64,000 nt of DNA from JAKALD01 sp963817785 (GCA_963817785.1 CAWFPL010000002.1:1302001-1366000); one strand, 5' to 3'. Shown: positions 24,502-33,710, counted from the first letter of the stretch. Made by a program: numbers and translations. The notes: generated from the sequence alone by a model not told the origin.

Positions 24502-24515
24502 TTGATCCGCGTCAC
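24502..24515 (+). promoter_or_regulatory. FNR-like half-palindrome upstream of ubiU
   Basis: TTGATCCGCGTCAC has a perfect left half-site TTGAT and a degenerate right half (GTCAC for ATCAA). A -10-like TAAAAT is at 24548-24553. Anaerobic control of ubiUVT by Fnr is known in E. coli; the spacing here is not ideal. Confidence 0.35.
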
Positions 24516-24560
24516 CTCGGCGAGGCCGTCGCGGGCGGCGGCATCCGTAAAATCGCGCCG

Positions 24561-25556
24561 GTGGAACTGGTCTGTCCTGCCGGCAGCCTGCCGGCGCTCA
24601 AAGCCGCGATCGACAACGGCGCCGACTGGGTGTACCTGGGGCTGCGCGACAACACCAACGCGCGCAACTTCGCCGGACTGAACTTCGACGACGAGTCGCT
24701 CGGCTGGGGCGTTGCGTACGCGCACCAGCGTGGCCGCCGTCTCGTGATGACGGTCAACACCTATCCCCAGGCCGCCACCTGGAAGCGCTGGACCGACGCC
24801 CTCGAGCGCGCCGCCGGGCTCGGCGTCGACGCGGTGATCGCCGCCGACCCAGGCTTGATGCGCCACGCGGCGCGCGAGCATCCGCGGCTCGAGCTGCATC
24901 TGTCGGTGCAGAGCTCGGCCACCAGCCACGAGGCGATCGCCTTCTACCACGAGCATTTCGGGGTCAAACGCGCGGTCCTGCCGCGCGTGCTCTCGCTCAC
25001 GCAGGTCGAATACGTGGTGAAGAACACGTCGGTCGAGATCGAGGTGTTCGGCTTCGGCGGGCTGTGCGTCATGGTCGAGGGGCGCTGCCAGCTCTCCGCC
25101 TATGCCTGCGGCGACTCGCCCAACACGATGGGCGCGTGCTCGCCGCCGCGCGCGGTGCGCTGGCAGGAAACGGCGACCGGACTCGAGTCGCGCCTGAACG
25201 GCGTGCTGATCGACCGCTACGCGAAGGGCGAGCGGGCGGCCTACCCGACCCTGTGCAAGGGGCGCTTCCAGGCCGACGGCGCGACCTATTACGCGATCGA
25301 GGAGCCGGCGAGCCTGAACACGCTCGAGCTGCTGCCCCAGTTCCGGGACATGGGCGTGCGTGCCGTGAAGATCGAGGGCCGCCAGAGGAGCCCCGCGTAC
25401 GTCGCGCAGGTCACCCGGGTCTGGCGCGCGGCGATCGACGCCGCGGCGAAGGAGGGCGCGCGCTACGCGCCGCGCCGCGAATGGATGGCCGTGCTCGACC
25501 GCCACGCCGAGGGCAGCCAGCACACGCTGGGCGCGTTCTCGCGCCCGTGGAAGTAG
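24561..25556 (+). CDS. ubiU: O2-independent ubiquinone hydroxylase subunit UbiU
   Basis: A 331-aa peptidase U32-like protein. It begins VELVCPAGSLPALKAAI. The four cluster-binding Cys of UbiU are visible in VMVEGRCQLS, YACGDS, GACSPP and TLCKGRF (residues about 175-235). UbiU and UbiV form a [4Fe-4S] heterodimer that hydroxylates the ubiquinone ring without oxygen, letting the cell make ubiquinone during denitrification. The GTG at 24561 matches the family start. It is the first gene of ubiUVT. Confidence 0.93.
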   Translation: MELVCPAGSLPALKAAIDNGADWVYLGLRDNTNARNFAGLNFDDESLGWGVAYAHQRGRRLVMTVNTYPQAATWKRWTDALERAAGLGVDAVIAADPGLMRHAAREHPRLELHLSVQSSATSHEAIAFYHEHFGVKRAVLPRVLSLTQVEYVVKNTSVEIEVFGFGGLCVMVEGRCQLSAYACGDSPNTMGACSPPRAVRWQETATGLESRLNGVLIDRYAKGERAAYPTLCKGRFQADGATYYAIEEPASLNTLELLPQFRDMGVRAVKIEGRQRSPAYVAQVTRVWRAAIDAAAKEGARYAPRREWMAVLDRHAEGSQHTLGAFSRPWK

Positions 25557-25568
25557 AGGAGAGCCGCG

Positions 25569-26483
25569 GTGAAACTGTCCCTGGGACCGGTGCTCTACTA
25601 CTGGCCGCGGCAGGCGATGCTCGAGTTCTACGCCGAGATCGCCGAGTCGCCTGCCGACGTGGTGTACCTGGGCGAAGTCGTCTGCTCGCGCCGCCACGAG
25701 CTCGACTTCGAGGACTGGCTCGCGATCGCCGACCTGCTCGCGGCGCGCGGCAAGGAGATCGTCCTCTCGGCGCAGGCACTGGTGGAATCGGCGGGCGATC
25801 TCAAGCTCGTGCGGCGCACGCTGGACAACGGACACTATCGCGTCGAAGCGAACGACATGGGCGCCGTGCACCTGCTCGCGGGCCTCAGCGGCTGGGTCGC
25901 CGGCCCGCACCTCAACGTCTACAACCCGCAGACCCTCGCCATGCTGGCCGAGCTGGGTGCGACGCGCTGGGTGGCGCCAGTGGAAGCCTCGCGCGAGCTG
26001 CTCGCGGGGACCCTCGCGGGCCGTCCGGCTACGCTCGAAGTCGAGCTGTTCGGCTACGGCCGCCTGCCGCTCGCCTTCTCGGCGCGCTGCTTCACCGCGC
26101 GGCGCTTCAACCTGCAGAAGGAAAGCTGCGAGTTCCGCTGCCTGGGATTCCCCGACGGCATGCGGCTCGACACGCGCGAGGGCGCGCCGTTTCTGGCGCT
26201 CAACGGGGTGCAGACGCAGTCGGCGCGCGTGTACAGCCTTGCGGGCGAGCTGCCGGCGCTTGCCGCGTCGGGCGTGGATCTCCTGCGCGTGAGCCCGCAG
26301 TCGCGCGGTACCGCGCAGGTCCTGCGCGTGCTGCGCTCGGCCTGCGACGGCGCGCTCGATGCCGAGGCGGCGCGCACGGTGCTCGCCCCGCTTCTGCCCG
26401 GGGAGGCCTGCGACGGCTTTTGGCACGGCCGGCCGGGGCTCGAGCAGACGTTTCTCGCCGATCGGCAGGCGGCGGCCGCGTGA
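25569..26483 (+). CDS. ubiV: O2-independent ubiquinone hydroxylase subunit UbiV
   Basis: A 304-aa U32-like protein, partner of UbiU. Cluster Cys are visible in VVCSRRHELDF (near residue 40) and in SARCFTARRFNLQ / ESCEFRCLGFPDG (near 175-195). It starts 12 bases after ubiU with GAGGAGAG as RBS, and its stop overlaps the ubiT start as TGATG, so the three are translationally linked. Confidence 0.93.
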   Translation: MKLSLGPVLYYWPRQAMLEFYAEIAESPADVVYLGEVVCSRRHELDFEDWLAIADLLAARGKEIVLSAQALVESAGDLKLVRRTLDNGHYRVEANDMGAVHLLAGLSGWVAGPHLNVYNPQTLAMLAELGATRWVAPVEASRELLAGTLAGRPATLEVELFGYGRLPLAFSARCFTARRFNLQKESCEFRCLGFPDGMRLDTREGAPFLALNGVQTQSARVYSLAGELPALAASGVDLLRVSPQSRGTAQVLRVLRSACDGALDAEAARTVLAPLLPGEACDGFWHGRPGLEQTFLADRQAAAA

Positions 26484-26896
26484 TGCTGCCGGCGCCGCTG
26501 ATCGCGCTCGCGCGCCGCTTGCCGGAGCGCCCGCCGGCGACGTTGCTCGCGGCTACGCTCAACGTCGCGCTGTGCAGCGGGCTGCTCTCGCGCTCGGCGC
26601 TCGAACCGCTCGGCGGCAGGGTCGTGCGCCTGGAGGCGAGCGACGCGGGAACCGGCGTCTCGGTGACGCTCGGGGCGCGCGGCTTTCGGGCCGCGGCCGG
26701 GCGCGCGGACGTCACCATCCGCGCCGCGTTGCGCGACTTTCTCGCGCTCGCCCTGCGGCGCGAGGACCCCGACACGCTGTTCTTCACGCGCCGTCTGGTG
26801 ATCGAGGGCGACACCGAGCTCGGGCTGGTGGTGAAGAACGCGCTCGACGCGGTCGACTGGGAGCGGCTGCCGCTCCCGCTGCGCCACCGGGGCTAG
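26483..26896 (+). CDS. ubiT: Anaerobic ubiquinone biosynthesis accessory factor UbiT
   Basis: A 137-aa protein with an SCP2 lipid-carrier fold. The segments RAAAGRADVTIRAALRDFLA and DTLFFTRRLVIEGDTELGLV (residues 75-125) are characteristic. UbiT is thought to hold the isoprenoid quinone precursors for the UbiU-UbiV hydroxylase. It converges with pyrF, 7 bases apart. Confidence 0.9.
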   Translation: MLPAPLIALARRLPERPPATLLAATLNVALCSGLLSRSALEPLGGRVVRLEASDAGTGVSVTLGARGFRAAAGRADVTIRAALRDFLALALRREDPDTLFFTRRLVIEGDTELGLVVKNALDAVDWERLPLPLRHRG

Positions 26897-26903
26897 ACGA
26901 GCC

Positions 26904-27755
26904 TCACGCGGGCGGCGCGGACAAAAGCTCGCGCGCGCGTTGCCTCAGCGCCAGAATCGTGGCGCGCAGCTCGTGCGCAGCGGAGCCCCCGGCAAGGATG
27001 GCGCGCGAGACGTTCGGCAGCACCCGGCCGAGCGCGCTCGGCATGCGGGCTTGCACGTCTTCCAGGGTGGCCCCCTGCGCGCCTACGCCCGGAGCGAGGA
27101 TGTAGGAGCTCGGCAGCGCAGCTGCCGTGTCGGCCGCATCGCGACAGGTGGCGCCGACCACGGCGCCGATCGGGCCGACGGGCCCGGCGGCGAGCTCCCG
27201 GTTGAGCGCCGTGATCTCGCGGCACAGGGCCGCGGCCACTGTCTCGCCGCTCGCCAGCCTCGCGGTCTGCAGGGCCTCGCCCTCGGGGTTCGACGAGCGC
27301 ACCACGATGAATGCGCCGCCGCCCTGGCGTGCGGCGAAGCCGAGCGCCTTGCGCAGCGCGCCGAGCCCGAGGTAGGGATGCAGCGTCACCGCGTCGACCC
27401 GCAGCGGGCTCGACGGCGAGAAGAACGCCTCGGCGTAGGCCTCGCCCGTGGTGTCGATGTCGCCGCGCTTGGCGTCGAGCAGCACCAGCACCTCGTGCGC
27501 GCGCGCGAGCGCCGCCAGCTCTTCCAGCACGCGCACGCCCGCGCTGCCGAAGCGCTCGAAGTAGGCCGATTGGGGCTTGATGATGGCGAGCCGGTAGTCG
27601 GCCGCCTCGAGCACGCGGCGGCCGAACTCGAGCGCGCCCTCGGCCGAGTCGGGCAGGCCGCATTTTGCGAGCGTGGCGGCCGAAGGATCGATGCCGATGC
27701 ACAGCGGCCCGTGCTCCGCGATGCGCCGGCCGAGCCGCGCGGCGAAGTCAGTCAC
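26904..27755 (-). CDS. pyrF: Orotidine 5'-phosphate decarboxylase, type 2
   Basis: A 283-aa enzyme making UMP from OMP, the last step of de novo pyrimidine synthesis. It starts near CIGIDPSAATL (residues 18-28). The active-site segment VLLDAKRGDIDTTGEAYAEA (near 94-113) contains the catalytic D-K-x-x-D, and LAPGVGAQGATLEDV (near 225) is the phosphate-binding loop. The length and the DAKRGDIDTT form are those of the longer type 2 PyrF. It is housekeeping and unrelated to its neighbours. Confidence 0.95.
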   Translation of the reverse strand: MTDFAARLGRRIAEHGPLCIGIDPSAATLAKCGLPDSAEGALEFGRRVLEAADYRLAIIKPQSAYFERFGSAGVRVLEELAALARAHEVLVLLDAKRGDIDTTGEAYAEAFFSPSSPLRVDAVTLHPYLGLGALRKALGFAARQGGGAFIVVRSSNPEGEALQTARLASGETVAAALCREITALNRELAAGPVGPIGAVVGATCRDAADTAAALPSSYILAPGVGAQGATLEDVQARMPSALGRVLPNVSRAILAGGSAAHELRATILALRQRARELLSAPPA

Positions 27756-27864
27756 TGCGCTTCACCGCGCCGGCTTGCCGCGCGGCGTGAAAGGTCATCT
27801 GCATGGCGCCATTCTGCCAAAAAAGGGCCGCGGGCAGCGCCCGGATTGTGCTATCTATCGAGCC

Positions 27865-28656
27865 ATGCAAGAGGGACCGAGACCGCATTCCACGCCGCTC
27901 GACGCGGCGCAGAGCCTGCCGGCGCTGGCGCCGTTCTGGGCGTTCTTTCTCGACATCGACGGCACGCTGCTCGAGCTGGCCGAGCGACCGGACATGGTGC
28001 GCGTCGACGCCGCTCTGGTGAGTCTGCTGGGCGGACTGCAGCAGGCCGCCGGCGGGGCGCTCGCACTGATCAGCGGGCGCTCGGTCACCGACGTCGACGC
28101 GCTGTTCGCGCCGCTCGAGGTGCCGGTCGCCGGCCAGCACGGCATCGAGCGGCGCGACGCCGCGGGGCGGGTGCACCGGCACGCGTTTCAGCTCGAGCCG
28201 CTGCGCCGCGCCGCGGCCCGCCTGCAGGGCTTCGCCGCCGCGCACCCCGGGTTGCTGTTCGAGGACAAGGGCAACAGCCTGGCGCTGCATTACCGCCAGG
28301 CGCCGCAGCTCGCCGATGCGGCGCGCGCCGAGGCCGCGGCGGCCGCCGCCGAGCTCGGCGACGAGTTCGAGCTGCAGGGCGGCAAGATGGTGTTCGAGGT
28401 CAAGCCCGGCGGGCGCGACAAGGGAAGCGTCATCGAGGAGTTCATGCAAGAGGCGCCGTTCCGCGGCCGCGCCCCGGTGTTCGTGGGCGACGACCTGACC
28501 GACGAGTACGGCTTCGGGGTGGTGAATCGCATGGGCGGGCACGCGATCAAGGTCGGCGCCGGACGCAGCGCCGCGCGCTGGCGCCTCGCCGACGCGCAGG
28601 CGGTGCGCGCGTGGCTCGGCGCCTGGGTCGCGCGCTTCGGTCCGCGCGCTGCGTGA
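27865..28656 (+). CDS. otsB: Trehalose-6-phosphate phosphatase
   Basis: A 263-aa HAD-superfamily phosphatase. It has FFLDIDGTLLELAERPD near residue 30 (DxDGT nucleophile motif), LALISGRSVTDVD near 68, KMVFEVKPGGRDKG near 180 (catalytic Lys) and PVFVGDDLTDEYGF near 210 (metal-binding DD). It removes phosphate from trehalose-6-phosphate. The usual partner otsA is not in the window. The ATG at 27865 is chosen; upstream in-frame starts enter the pyrF leader. It converges with moeA. Confidence 0.92.
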   Translation: MQEGPRPHSTPLDAAQSLPALAPFWAFFLDIDGTLLELAERPDMVRVDAALVSLLGGLQQAAGGALALISGRSVTDVDALFAPLEVPVAGQHGIERRDAAGRVHRHAFQLEPLRRAAARLQGFAAAHPGLLFEDKGNSLALHYRQAPQLADAARAEAAAAAAELGDEFELQGGKMVFEVKPGGRDKGSVIEEFMQEAPFRGRAPVFVGDDLTDEYGFGVVNRMGGHAIKVGAGRSAARWRLADAQAVRAWLGAWVARFGPRAA

Positions 28657-28674
28657 CGCAGGCGCGGGCCGCGC

Positions 28675-29940
28675 CTACGTCAGCCCGTCGAAGACTTGCA
28701 CCTGGACCAACTCACCGGCCGCCACCGGGCCGCGCTCGTGCTCGAGCACGATGAAGCAGTTTGCCTCCGACATCGAGCGCAGCACCCCCGAGCCCTGCTG
28801 GCCGGTGAGGCGCACCGACCACGCCCCGCTCGCGTTGCGCGACAGCACCCCGCGCTGGAACTCGGTGCGCCCGGGCACCTTCCGGATCGGCGCCGCGCTC
28901 GGCACCCGCAGCAGGGGCAGCGCGCAGTCGTCGGTGCGCCCGGCGAGAAACAGCAGCGCCTCGCGCACGAACTGGTAGAAGGTCACCATCACCGCGACCG
29001 GGTTGCCGGGCAGCCCGAACAGAACTGCGCCGCCGATGCGGCCGAAGGCCATCGGCCGCCCCGGGCGCATGGCGATCTTCCAGAACAGCACCTCGCCGAG
29101 CTTGCGCATCAGCTGCTTCACGAAGTCGGCCTCCCCGACCGACACGCCGCCCGAGGTGACGATCGCGTCCGCGCTCGCCGCGGCGGCGCCGAACGCCGCC
29201 TCGAGCCGTTCCGGGTCGTCGCGCACCACGCCCATGTCGATGATGTCCACGCCCAGGCGCGCGAGCATGCCGTACAGCGTGTAGCGGTTCGAGTCGTAGA
29301 CCTGGCCTGGCGCGAGCGGCGCGCCGACCGAGGCGAGCTCGTCGCCGGTGGAGAAGAACGCCACCCGCAGCCGGCGCCGCACGCTCACCTCGGCGAGCCC
29401 GAGCGAGGCGATGACGCCGAGGTCGGCGGGGCCGATCGCCCGCCCGGGGCGCAGCACCGGCATGCCGGCCTTCAGATCCTCGCCGGCGTAGCGCATGTTC
29501 TGGCCGCGCTTCTGCCCCGCGGGGACGATGATCGCGTCGCCGGCGATGCGCACCACCTCCTGCACCACCACCGCGTCGGCGCCTTGCGGCATGATGGCGC
29601 CCGTCATCACGCGCACGCATTCGCCCGCGCCTACCCGGCCGGCGAAGGGGCGCCCGGCGAGCGCGCTGCCGATCTCGTCGAGCGCGGTCTCGGCATCGGG
29701 CTTGAGGTCGGCCGCGCGCACCGCGTAGCCGTCCATGGCCGAGTTGTCGTGCGCCGGCACGTCGAACGCCGGCACGATGTCCGCGGCGAGCACGCGGCCG
29801 AGCGCGGCGCGCGTGGCCACGCGCTCGAGGGCGCTGACCGGCACGAGGCAGCTGCGGATCGCCTCGCGTGCCTTGTCCACGCGCAGCGCGTGCGGGTCGT
29901 AGCCGTCCAGGCAACTGACGATTTTCTCGACCGAGTTCAT
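28675..29940 (-). CDS. moeA: Molybdopterin molybdenumtransferase MoeA (copy 1)
   Basis: A 421-aa MoeA with the hallmark DNSAMDGYAVRAAD near residue 65, MTGAIMPQGADAVVVQE near 115, FFSTGDELASVGAPL near 195, TSGGVSVGEADFVKQ near 260 and GLPGNPVAVMVTF near 310. It inserts molybdate (or tungstate) into adenylylated molybdopterin. Its ATG overlaps the mobA stop, so the two are a coupled pair. A second, divergent moeA is at 50659-51882. Confidence 0.95.
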   Translation of the reverse strand: MNSVEKIVSCLDGYDPHALRVDKAREAIRSCLVPVSALERVATRAALGRVLAADIVPAFDVPAHDNSAMDGYAVRAADLKPDAETALDEIGSALAGRPFAGRVGAGECVRVMTGAIMPQGADAVVVQEVVRIAGDAIIVPAGQKRGQNMRYAGEDLKAGMPVLRPGRAIGPADLGVIASLGLAEVSVRRRLRVAFFSTGDELASVGAPLAPGQVYDSNRYTLYGMLARLGVDIIDMGVVRDDPERLEAAFGAAAASADAIVTSGGVSVGEADFVKQLMRKLGEVLFWKIAMRPGRPMAFGRIGGAVLFGLPGNPVAVMVTFYQFVREALLFLAGRTDDCALPLLRVPSAAPIRKVPGRTEFQRGVLSRNASGAWSVRLTGQQGSGVLRSMSEANCFIVLEHERGPVAAGELVQVQVFDGLT

Positions 29941-30518
29941 GGGCGCGGCTCGAAGCTCGCGAGCTCGTTGCGGGTATTGATGTTGGAGAACGCTTCGGCC
30001 TCGTCGTCGAACGGCACTTCGGCCACCTTGAGCGGCGCATACCAGGTGTCGATCTTGCGGCCCCCGGCCGCGAGGAATGCCTCGAGGTTCGCGAGGAGGC
30101 CGGTTTTCATCAGCGCGAACACCGGGTGCGGTTGCGTGCCGGTCCTGGCCACCGCCAGCTCGGCATCGTTCGACTGCAGTCCTTCCCTGAGCCGCGCGAC
30201 CAGGTCGAGCGGCAGGAACGGCGAGTCGCACGGGACGGTCACCACCAGCGGCTGCGACGCGAGCTTCATGCCGGCGTGCAGCCCGGCGAGCGGCCCGGCG
30301 AAGCCGCCTACCTCGTCCGGCGCCACGCAGTGCCCGAAGCGCGCGTAGGCCTCGAGGTTCTGATTCGCGTTGATCACGATCTCGCCGACCTGCGGCGCCA
30401 GGCGCTCGAGCACCCACGCGATCATCGGCCTGCCGCGCAGCGGCTGCAGGCCCTTGTCGACCCCGCCCATGCGCCGGCCCTGGCCGCCCGCGAGCACGAT
30501 GCCTGTGACTCCCGTCAT
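29937..30518 (-). CDS. mobA: Molybdenum cofactor guanylyltransferase
   Basis: A 193-aa nucleotidyltransferase: GIVLAGGQGRRMGGVDKGL at residues 6-24 is the GTP-binding loop, PLRGRPMIAWVLERL follows, and VTVPCDSPFLPLDL near 92 carries the metal-binding Asp. MobA adds GMP to the molybdenum cofactor to make the MGD form used by enzymes such as formate dehydrogenase, encoded nearby. It is divergent from the MFS gene across only 29 bases. Confidence 0.95.
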   Translation of the reverse strand: MTGVTGIVLAGGQGRRMGGVDKGLQPLRGRPMIAWVLERLAPQVGEIVINANQNLEAYARFGHCVAPDEVGGFAGPLAGLHAGMKLASQPLVVTVPCDSPFLPLDLVARLREGLQSNDAELAVARTGTQPHPVFALMKTGLLANLEAFLAAGGRKIDTWYAPLKVAEVPFDDEAEAFSNINTRNELASFEPRP

Positions 30519-30547
30519 GGGTCCGATTTTAGGCTATCGTTGCGTCC

Positions 30548-31750
30548 ATGGACGAGCCCGCTCGCAATCGCTTCCTCACCCCGTTCCTCAACCTGGGGCA
30601 CTTCCTCGACCACCTGTTGATGCTGATCTTCCCTACGGTGGTGATCGGCCTGACGCGCGAATGGCACCTGGGCTACTCGGAGCTGCTGCCCTACGCGCTC
30701 GGCGGCTTCATCGCCTTCGGCGCCTTCGCGCTGCCCGCGGGCTGGCTGGGCGACCACTGGAGCCGCTACAAGATGATGGTGGTGTACTTCTTCGGCGCAG
30801 GCACCGCGATGATCGCGACCGGGTTCGCGCGCACGCCGCTCGAGATCGGCATCGGCCTGACCTGCGTCGGCATGTTCGCCGCGATCTACCACCCGGTGGC
30901 GACCGCGCTCCTGGTCGCCGATCCGAAGCGCATCGGGCGCGTGCTCGGCTGGAACGGGCTGTGGGGCAACTTCGGGCTCGGCGGCGCGGCGCTGATCGCC
31001 GGCGCGCTGATGCAGTTCGCGGGCTGGCGCGCGGCGTTCTTCGTGCCGGGCGCGGCGACGCTCGCCGCGGGGGTCGGCTTCGTCGCGCTCGCCAGGGATC
31101 CGGGCAGGGTGGCGCGCTCCGGCAAGAAGCTCGGGCTCGACATCGACACGCGCAGCATGTGGCGCATCTTCGGCATCGTGGTGCTGGCCACCGTATGCGG
31201 CGGCATCATCTTCAACGCCACCACGGTGGCGATGCCCAAGGTGTTCCAGGAGCGCATGGCCGCGTTCGCCCACACCAGCTTCGGCATCGGCGCGCTGGTG
31301 TCGGCGGTCTACTGCATCGCGGCGGTGGCGCAGGTCGTGGTCGGCACGCTGATCGACCGCGTCGACCTGAAGCGCGTGTTCGTGCCGATCGCACTGCTGC
31401 AGGCGCCGCTGCTGCTGCTCGCGGGCGCGCTCTCCGGCGTGGCGATGCTGGTCGTCTCGGTGCTGATGATGCTGGTGGTGTTCGGCCAGATCCCGCTCAA
31501 CGACGCGATCATCGGCCGCTACACGCGCGACGAGTACCGCGCGCGGGTGTACGCGGTGCGCTACGTGGTGTCGCTCGGCGTGGCCTCGGTGGGGGTGCCG
31601 CTGATCGCGCTCCTTTACCGCACCACCGGCGGGTTCCAGAGCGTGTTCGGCGTGCTCTCGGCGCTCGCGCTGCTCACGCTGGCCGGCGCGCTGCTGCTGC
31701 CGTCGAAGGCCCAGCTCGAGGCGCGGCGCCCGGCTTCGGCGGCCGCCTGA
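30548..31750 (+). CDS. MFS transporter, fosmidomycin-resistance-like
   Basis: A 400-aa protein with 12 predicted helices. The first-loop motif GWLGDHWSRYKMMVVYF (near residue 65-80) is the MFS signature A, and LNLGHFLDHLLMLIFPTVV at the start resembles the Fsr-type subfamily. A longer polar loop between helices 6 and 7 (LARDPGRVARSGKKLGLD) is usual for the family. The substrate is unknown. Its position beside Mo-cofactor genes gives no firm hint. It converges with fdhD, 10 bases apart. Confidence 0.8.
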   Translation: MDEPARNRFLTPFLNLGHFLDHLLMLIFPTVVIGLTREWHLGYSELLPYALGGFIAFGAFALPAGWLGDHWSRYKMMVVYFFGAGTAMIATGFARTPLEIGIGLTCVGMFAAIYHPVATALLVADPKRIGRVLGWNGLWGNFGLGGAALIAGALMQFAGWRAAFFVPGAATLAAGVGFVALARDPGRVARSGKKLGLDIDTRSMWRIFGIVVLATVCGGIIFNATTVAMPKVFQERMAAFAHTSFGIGALVSAVYCIAAVAQVVVGTLIDRVDLKRVFVPIALLQAPLLLLAGALSGVAMLVVSVLMMLVVFGQIPLNDAIIGRYTRDEYRARVYAVRYVVSLGVASVGVPLIALLYRTTGGFQSVFGVLSALALLTLAGALLLPSKAQLEARRPASAAA

Positions 31751-31760
31751 AGCGCTGCCC

Positions 31761-32612
31761 TCAGGCGAGCGCGCTGGGCCGCGGCGCCGTTCTGATCAGG
31801 CGCTGCCTGCCGCTGAACGCCAGGTAGTGCCGGCCGCTCGCGCGCCCGAGCATGGTGATGCCCACCTGCTTCGCGATCTGGTGGCCCATGTGGGTGAGGC
31901 CCGAGCGCGACACCAGGAACGGAATGCCCATCTGCGCGCACTTGATCACCATCTCGCTGGTCAGGCGCCCGGTGGTGTAGAAGATCTTGTCCGAGCCGTC
32001 GATCGCGTCCAGCCACATGAAGCCGGCGATCGCGTCGACCGCGTTGTGCCGGCCCACGTCCTCGACGAACATCATGATCTCGGCGTCCGCGGGGCCCGCG
32101 GCGCGGGCGAGCGCGCAGCCGTGCACCGCGCCGGACTGCTTGTAGATGGTCTCGTGCCTGCGCACCTTCTCGAGCAGGTCGAAGAGCTGCGCGTCGGCGA
32201 GCCGGACGTCGTCGCGCAACTTGATCCGGTCGACCTCCTCCATCAGGTCGCCGAACATCGTGCCCTGGCCGCAGCCGGTGGTGACGGTGCGCTTCTTCAT
32301 CTTGTCCTTCAGGCCCTTCACGCCCTTGCGGGTGGTGACGGCGACCGAGTCGGTCTCCCAGTCGACCTGCACCGCGGCGATCTCCCCGATCGAGCCGACC
32401 AAGCGCTGGTTGCGCAGGTAGCCCAGGGCGAGCGCCTCGGGAGCGTGTCCGAGCGTCATCAGCGTCACGATCTCGCGTTTGTCGAGGTACAGCGTGAGCG
32501 GGTGCTCGCCGGCGATCGCCGTCGGCACCATCTCGTCGCGCTCGTTGTAGGCCTCGACCTCGTAGGTGGTCGGGCGCGCGGCGTTGCTGAGCTGCGGGCG
32601 CTCGCTAGCCAC
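31761..32612 (-). CDS. fdhD: Formate dehydrogenase sulfurtransferase FdhD
   Basis: A 283-aa FdhD protein. MTLGHAPEALALGYLRNQ near residue 52 and VEDVGRHNAVDAIAG near 182 are family hallmarks. The Cys loop reads TTGCGQGTMFGD (near 110), with a single Cys where E. coli has a CxxC pair. FdhD transfers sulfur from IscS to the Mo/W-bis-MGD cofactor, which activates FdhA. It overlaps moaA by 8 bases and lies next to the fdh locus it serves. Confidence 0.93.
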   Translation of the reverse strand: MASERPQLSNAARPTTYEVEAYNERDEMVPTAIAGEHPLTLYLDKREIVTLMTLGHAPEALALGYLRNQRLVGSIGEIAAVQVDWETDSVAVTTRKGVKGLKDKMKKRTVTTGCGQGTMFGDLMEEVDRIKLRDDVRLADAQLFDLLEKVRRHETIYKQSGAVHGCALARAAGPADAEIMMFVEDVGRHNAVDAIAGFMWLDAIDGSDKIFYTTGRLTSEMVIKCAQMGIPFLVSRSGLTHMGHQIAKQVGITMLGRASGRHYLAFSGRQRLIRTAPRPSALA

Positions 32613-33660
32613 CGATGTAGGACATCTCCACCTTGGGCAGGGCCGCGGTCTCCGCGGTGCGGATCTCGGAGTAGCGGTCCTCGCGCGCGCGCCACACCGC
32701 GGCGATCTCGTCGCGCAGAGCGTCGTCCGAGGCGCCGGCGCGCAGCAGCGCCTTCAGATCGTGGCCGGACTGCGCGAACAGGCAGGTGTACAGCGCGCCC
32801 TCGGTGGACAGGCGCATGCGATTGCAATCGCGGCAGAACGCCTGCGTGACCGACGCGATGACGCCGATCTCGCCGGCGCCGTCGCGGTAGCGCCAGCGCT
32901 CGGCGACTTCGCCGGGATAGTTCGGGTCGATCGGCTCGAGCGGCAGCTCGGCCGCGATGCGCCGCACCACTTCGGCCGAGGGCACCACGTCCTGCATGCG
33001 CCAGCCGTTGCTGCTGCCCACGTCCATGTACTCGATGAAGCGCACGATGTGCCCCGATTCGCGCCAGCGGCGCGCCATCGGCACGATCTCGCCGTCGTTG
33101 GTGCCGCGCTTGACCACCATGTTGATCTTGAGCGGTCCGAGGCCGGCGGCGGCGGCGGCGTCGATGCCTTCGAGCACCTTCGCCACCGGGAAATCCACGT
33201 CGTTCATCGCCTTGAAGATCGCGTCGTGGAGCGAATCCAGGCTGACGGTGACGCGCTTCAGGCCGGCCTCCTTCAGCGCGCGGGCCTGCTTCGCGAGCAG
33301 CGAGCCGTTGGTGGTGAGCGTGAGGTCGACGTCGAGCGCGGCGAGCTGCGCGATCAGCCGGTGCAGGTCGCGACGCACCAGCGGCTCGCCGCCGGTGAGG
33401 CGGATCTTCTTCACGCCCAGGTCGACGAAGATGCGCGCCAGGCGCGCGATCTCCTCGAAGCTGAGGATCGCGCTGTGCGGCAGGAACTTGTGCTCGGCGC
33501 CGAACACCTCGCGCGGCATGCAGTACACGCAACGGAAGTTGCAGCGGTCGGTCACCGAAATGCGCAGATCGCGCAGCGGCCGGCTGCGCGTATCGACGAG
33601 CGGGCCGGAGTCGTGCGGAGGGGCCGGCGTGCGGCCTGCGTGGATCGGAATGACCTTCAT
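32605..33660 (-). CDS. moaA: GTP 3',8-cyclase MoaA
   Basis: A 351-aa radical SAM enzyme for the first step of molybdopterin synthesis. The N-terminal cluster is in SVTDRCNFRCVYCMP (near residue 35-49), with LTGGEPLVRRD near 85. The C-terminal cluster is in AFCRDCNRMRLSTEGALYTC, and the protein ends MSYIGG, where the GG tail completes the active site. The ATG at 33660 is preferred; upstream in-frame sequence is the promoter region. The partner moaC is not in the window. Confidence 0.95.
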   Translation of the reverse strand: MKVIPIHAGRTPAPPHDSGPLVDTRSRPLRDLRISVTDRCNFRCVYCMPREVFGAEHKFLPHSAILSFEEIARLARIFVDLGVKKIRLTGGEPLVRRDLHRLIAQLAALDVDLTLTTNGSLLAKQARALKEAGLKRVTVSLDSLHDAIFKAMNDVDFPVAKVLEGIDAAAAAGLGPLKINMVVKRGTNDGEIVPMARRWRESGHIVRFIEYMDVGSSNGWRMQDVVPSAEVVRRIAAELPLEPIDPNYPGEVAERWRYRDGAGEIGVIASVTQAFCRDCNRMRLSTEGALYTCLFAQSGHDLKALLRAGASDDALRDEIAAVWRAREDRYSEIRTAETAALPKVEMSYIGG

Positions 33661-33697
33661 CGGCGTGATGTTACTCGTAGGAAAATGATAGCAGAGG

Positions 33698-33703
33698 TAT
33701 AGT
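33698..33703 (+). promoter_or_regulatory. Possible -10 of the formate dehydrogenase locus
   Basis: TATAGT lies 7 bases before the ATG at 33711, so transcription could begin at or next to the start codon, giving a leaderless or nearly leaderless mRNA. No clear -35 is present at the proper distance. Confidence 0.3.
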
Positions 33704-33710
33704 GCGCCGG

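Noticed and set aside
24486..26426. 646-codon open frame on the minus strand opposite ubiU and ubiV
   Set aside because: The plus strand carries well-conserved UbiU and UbiV with their cluster Cys. The antisense translation is Arg/His/Ala-rich and featureless.
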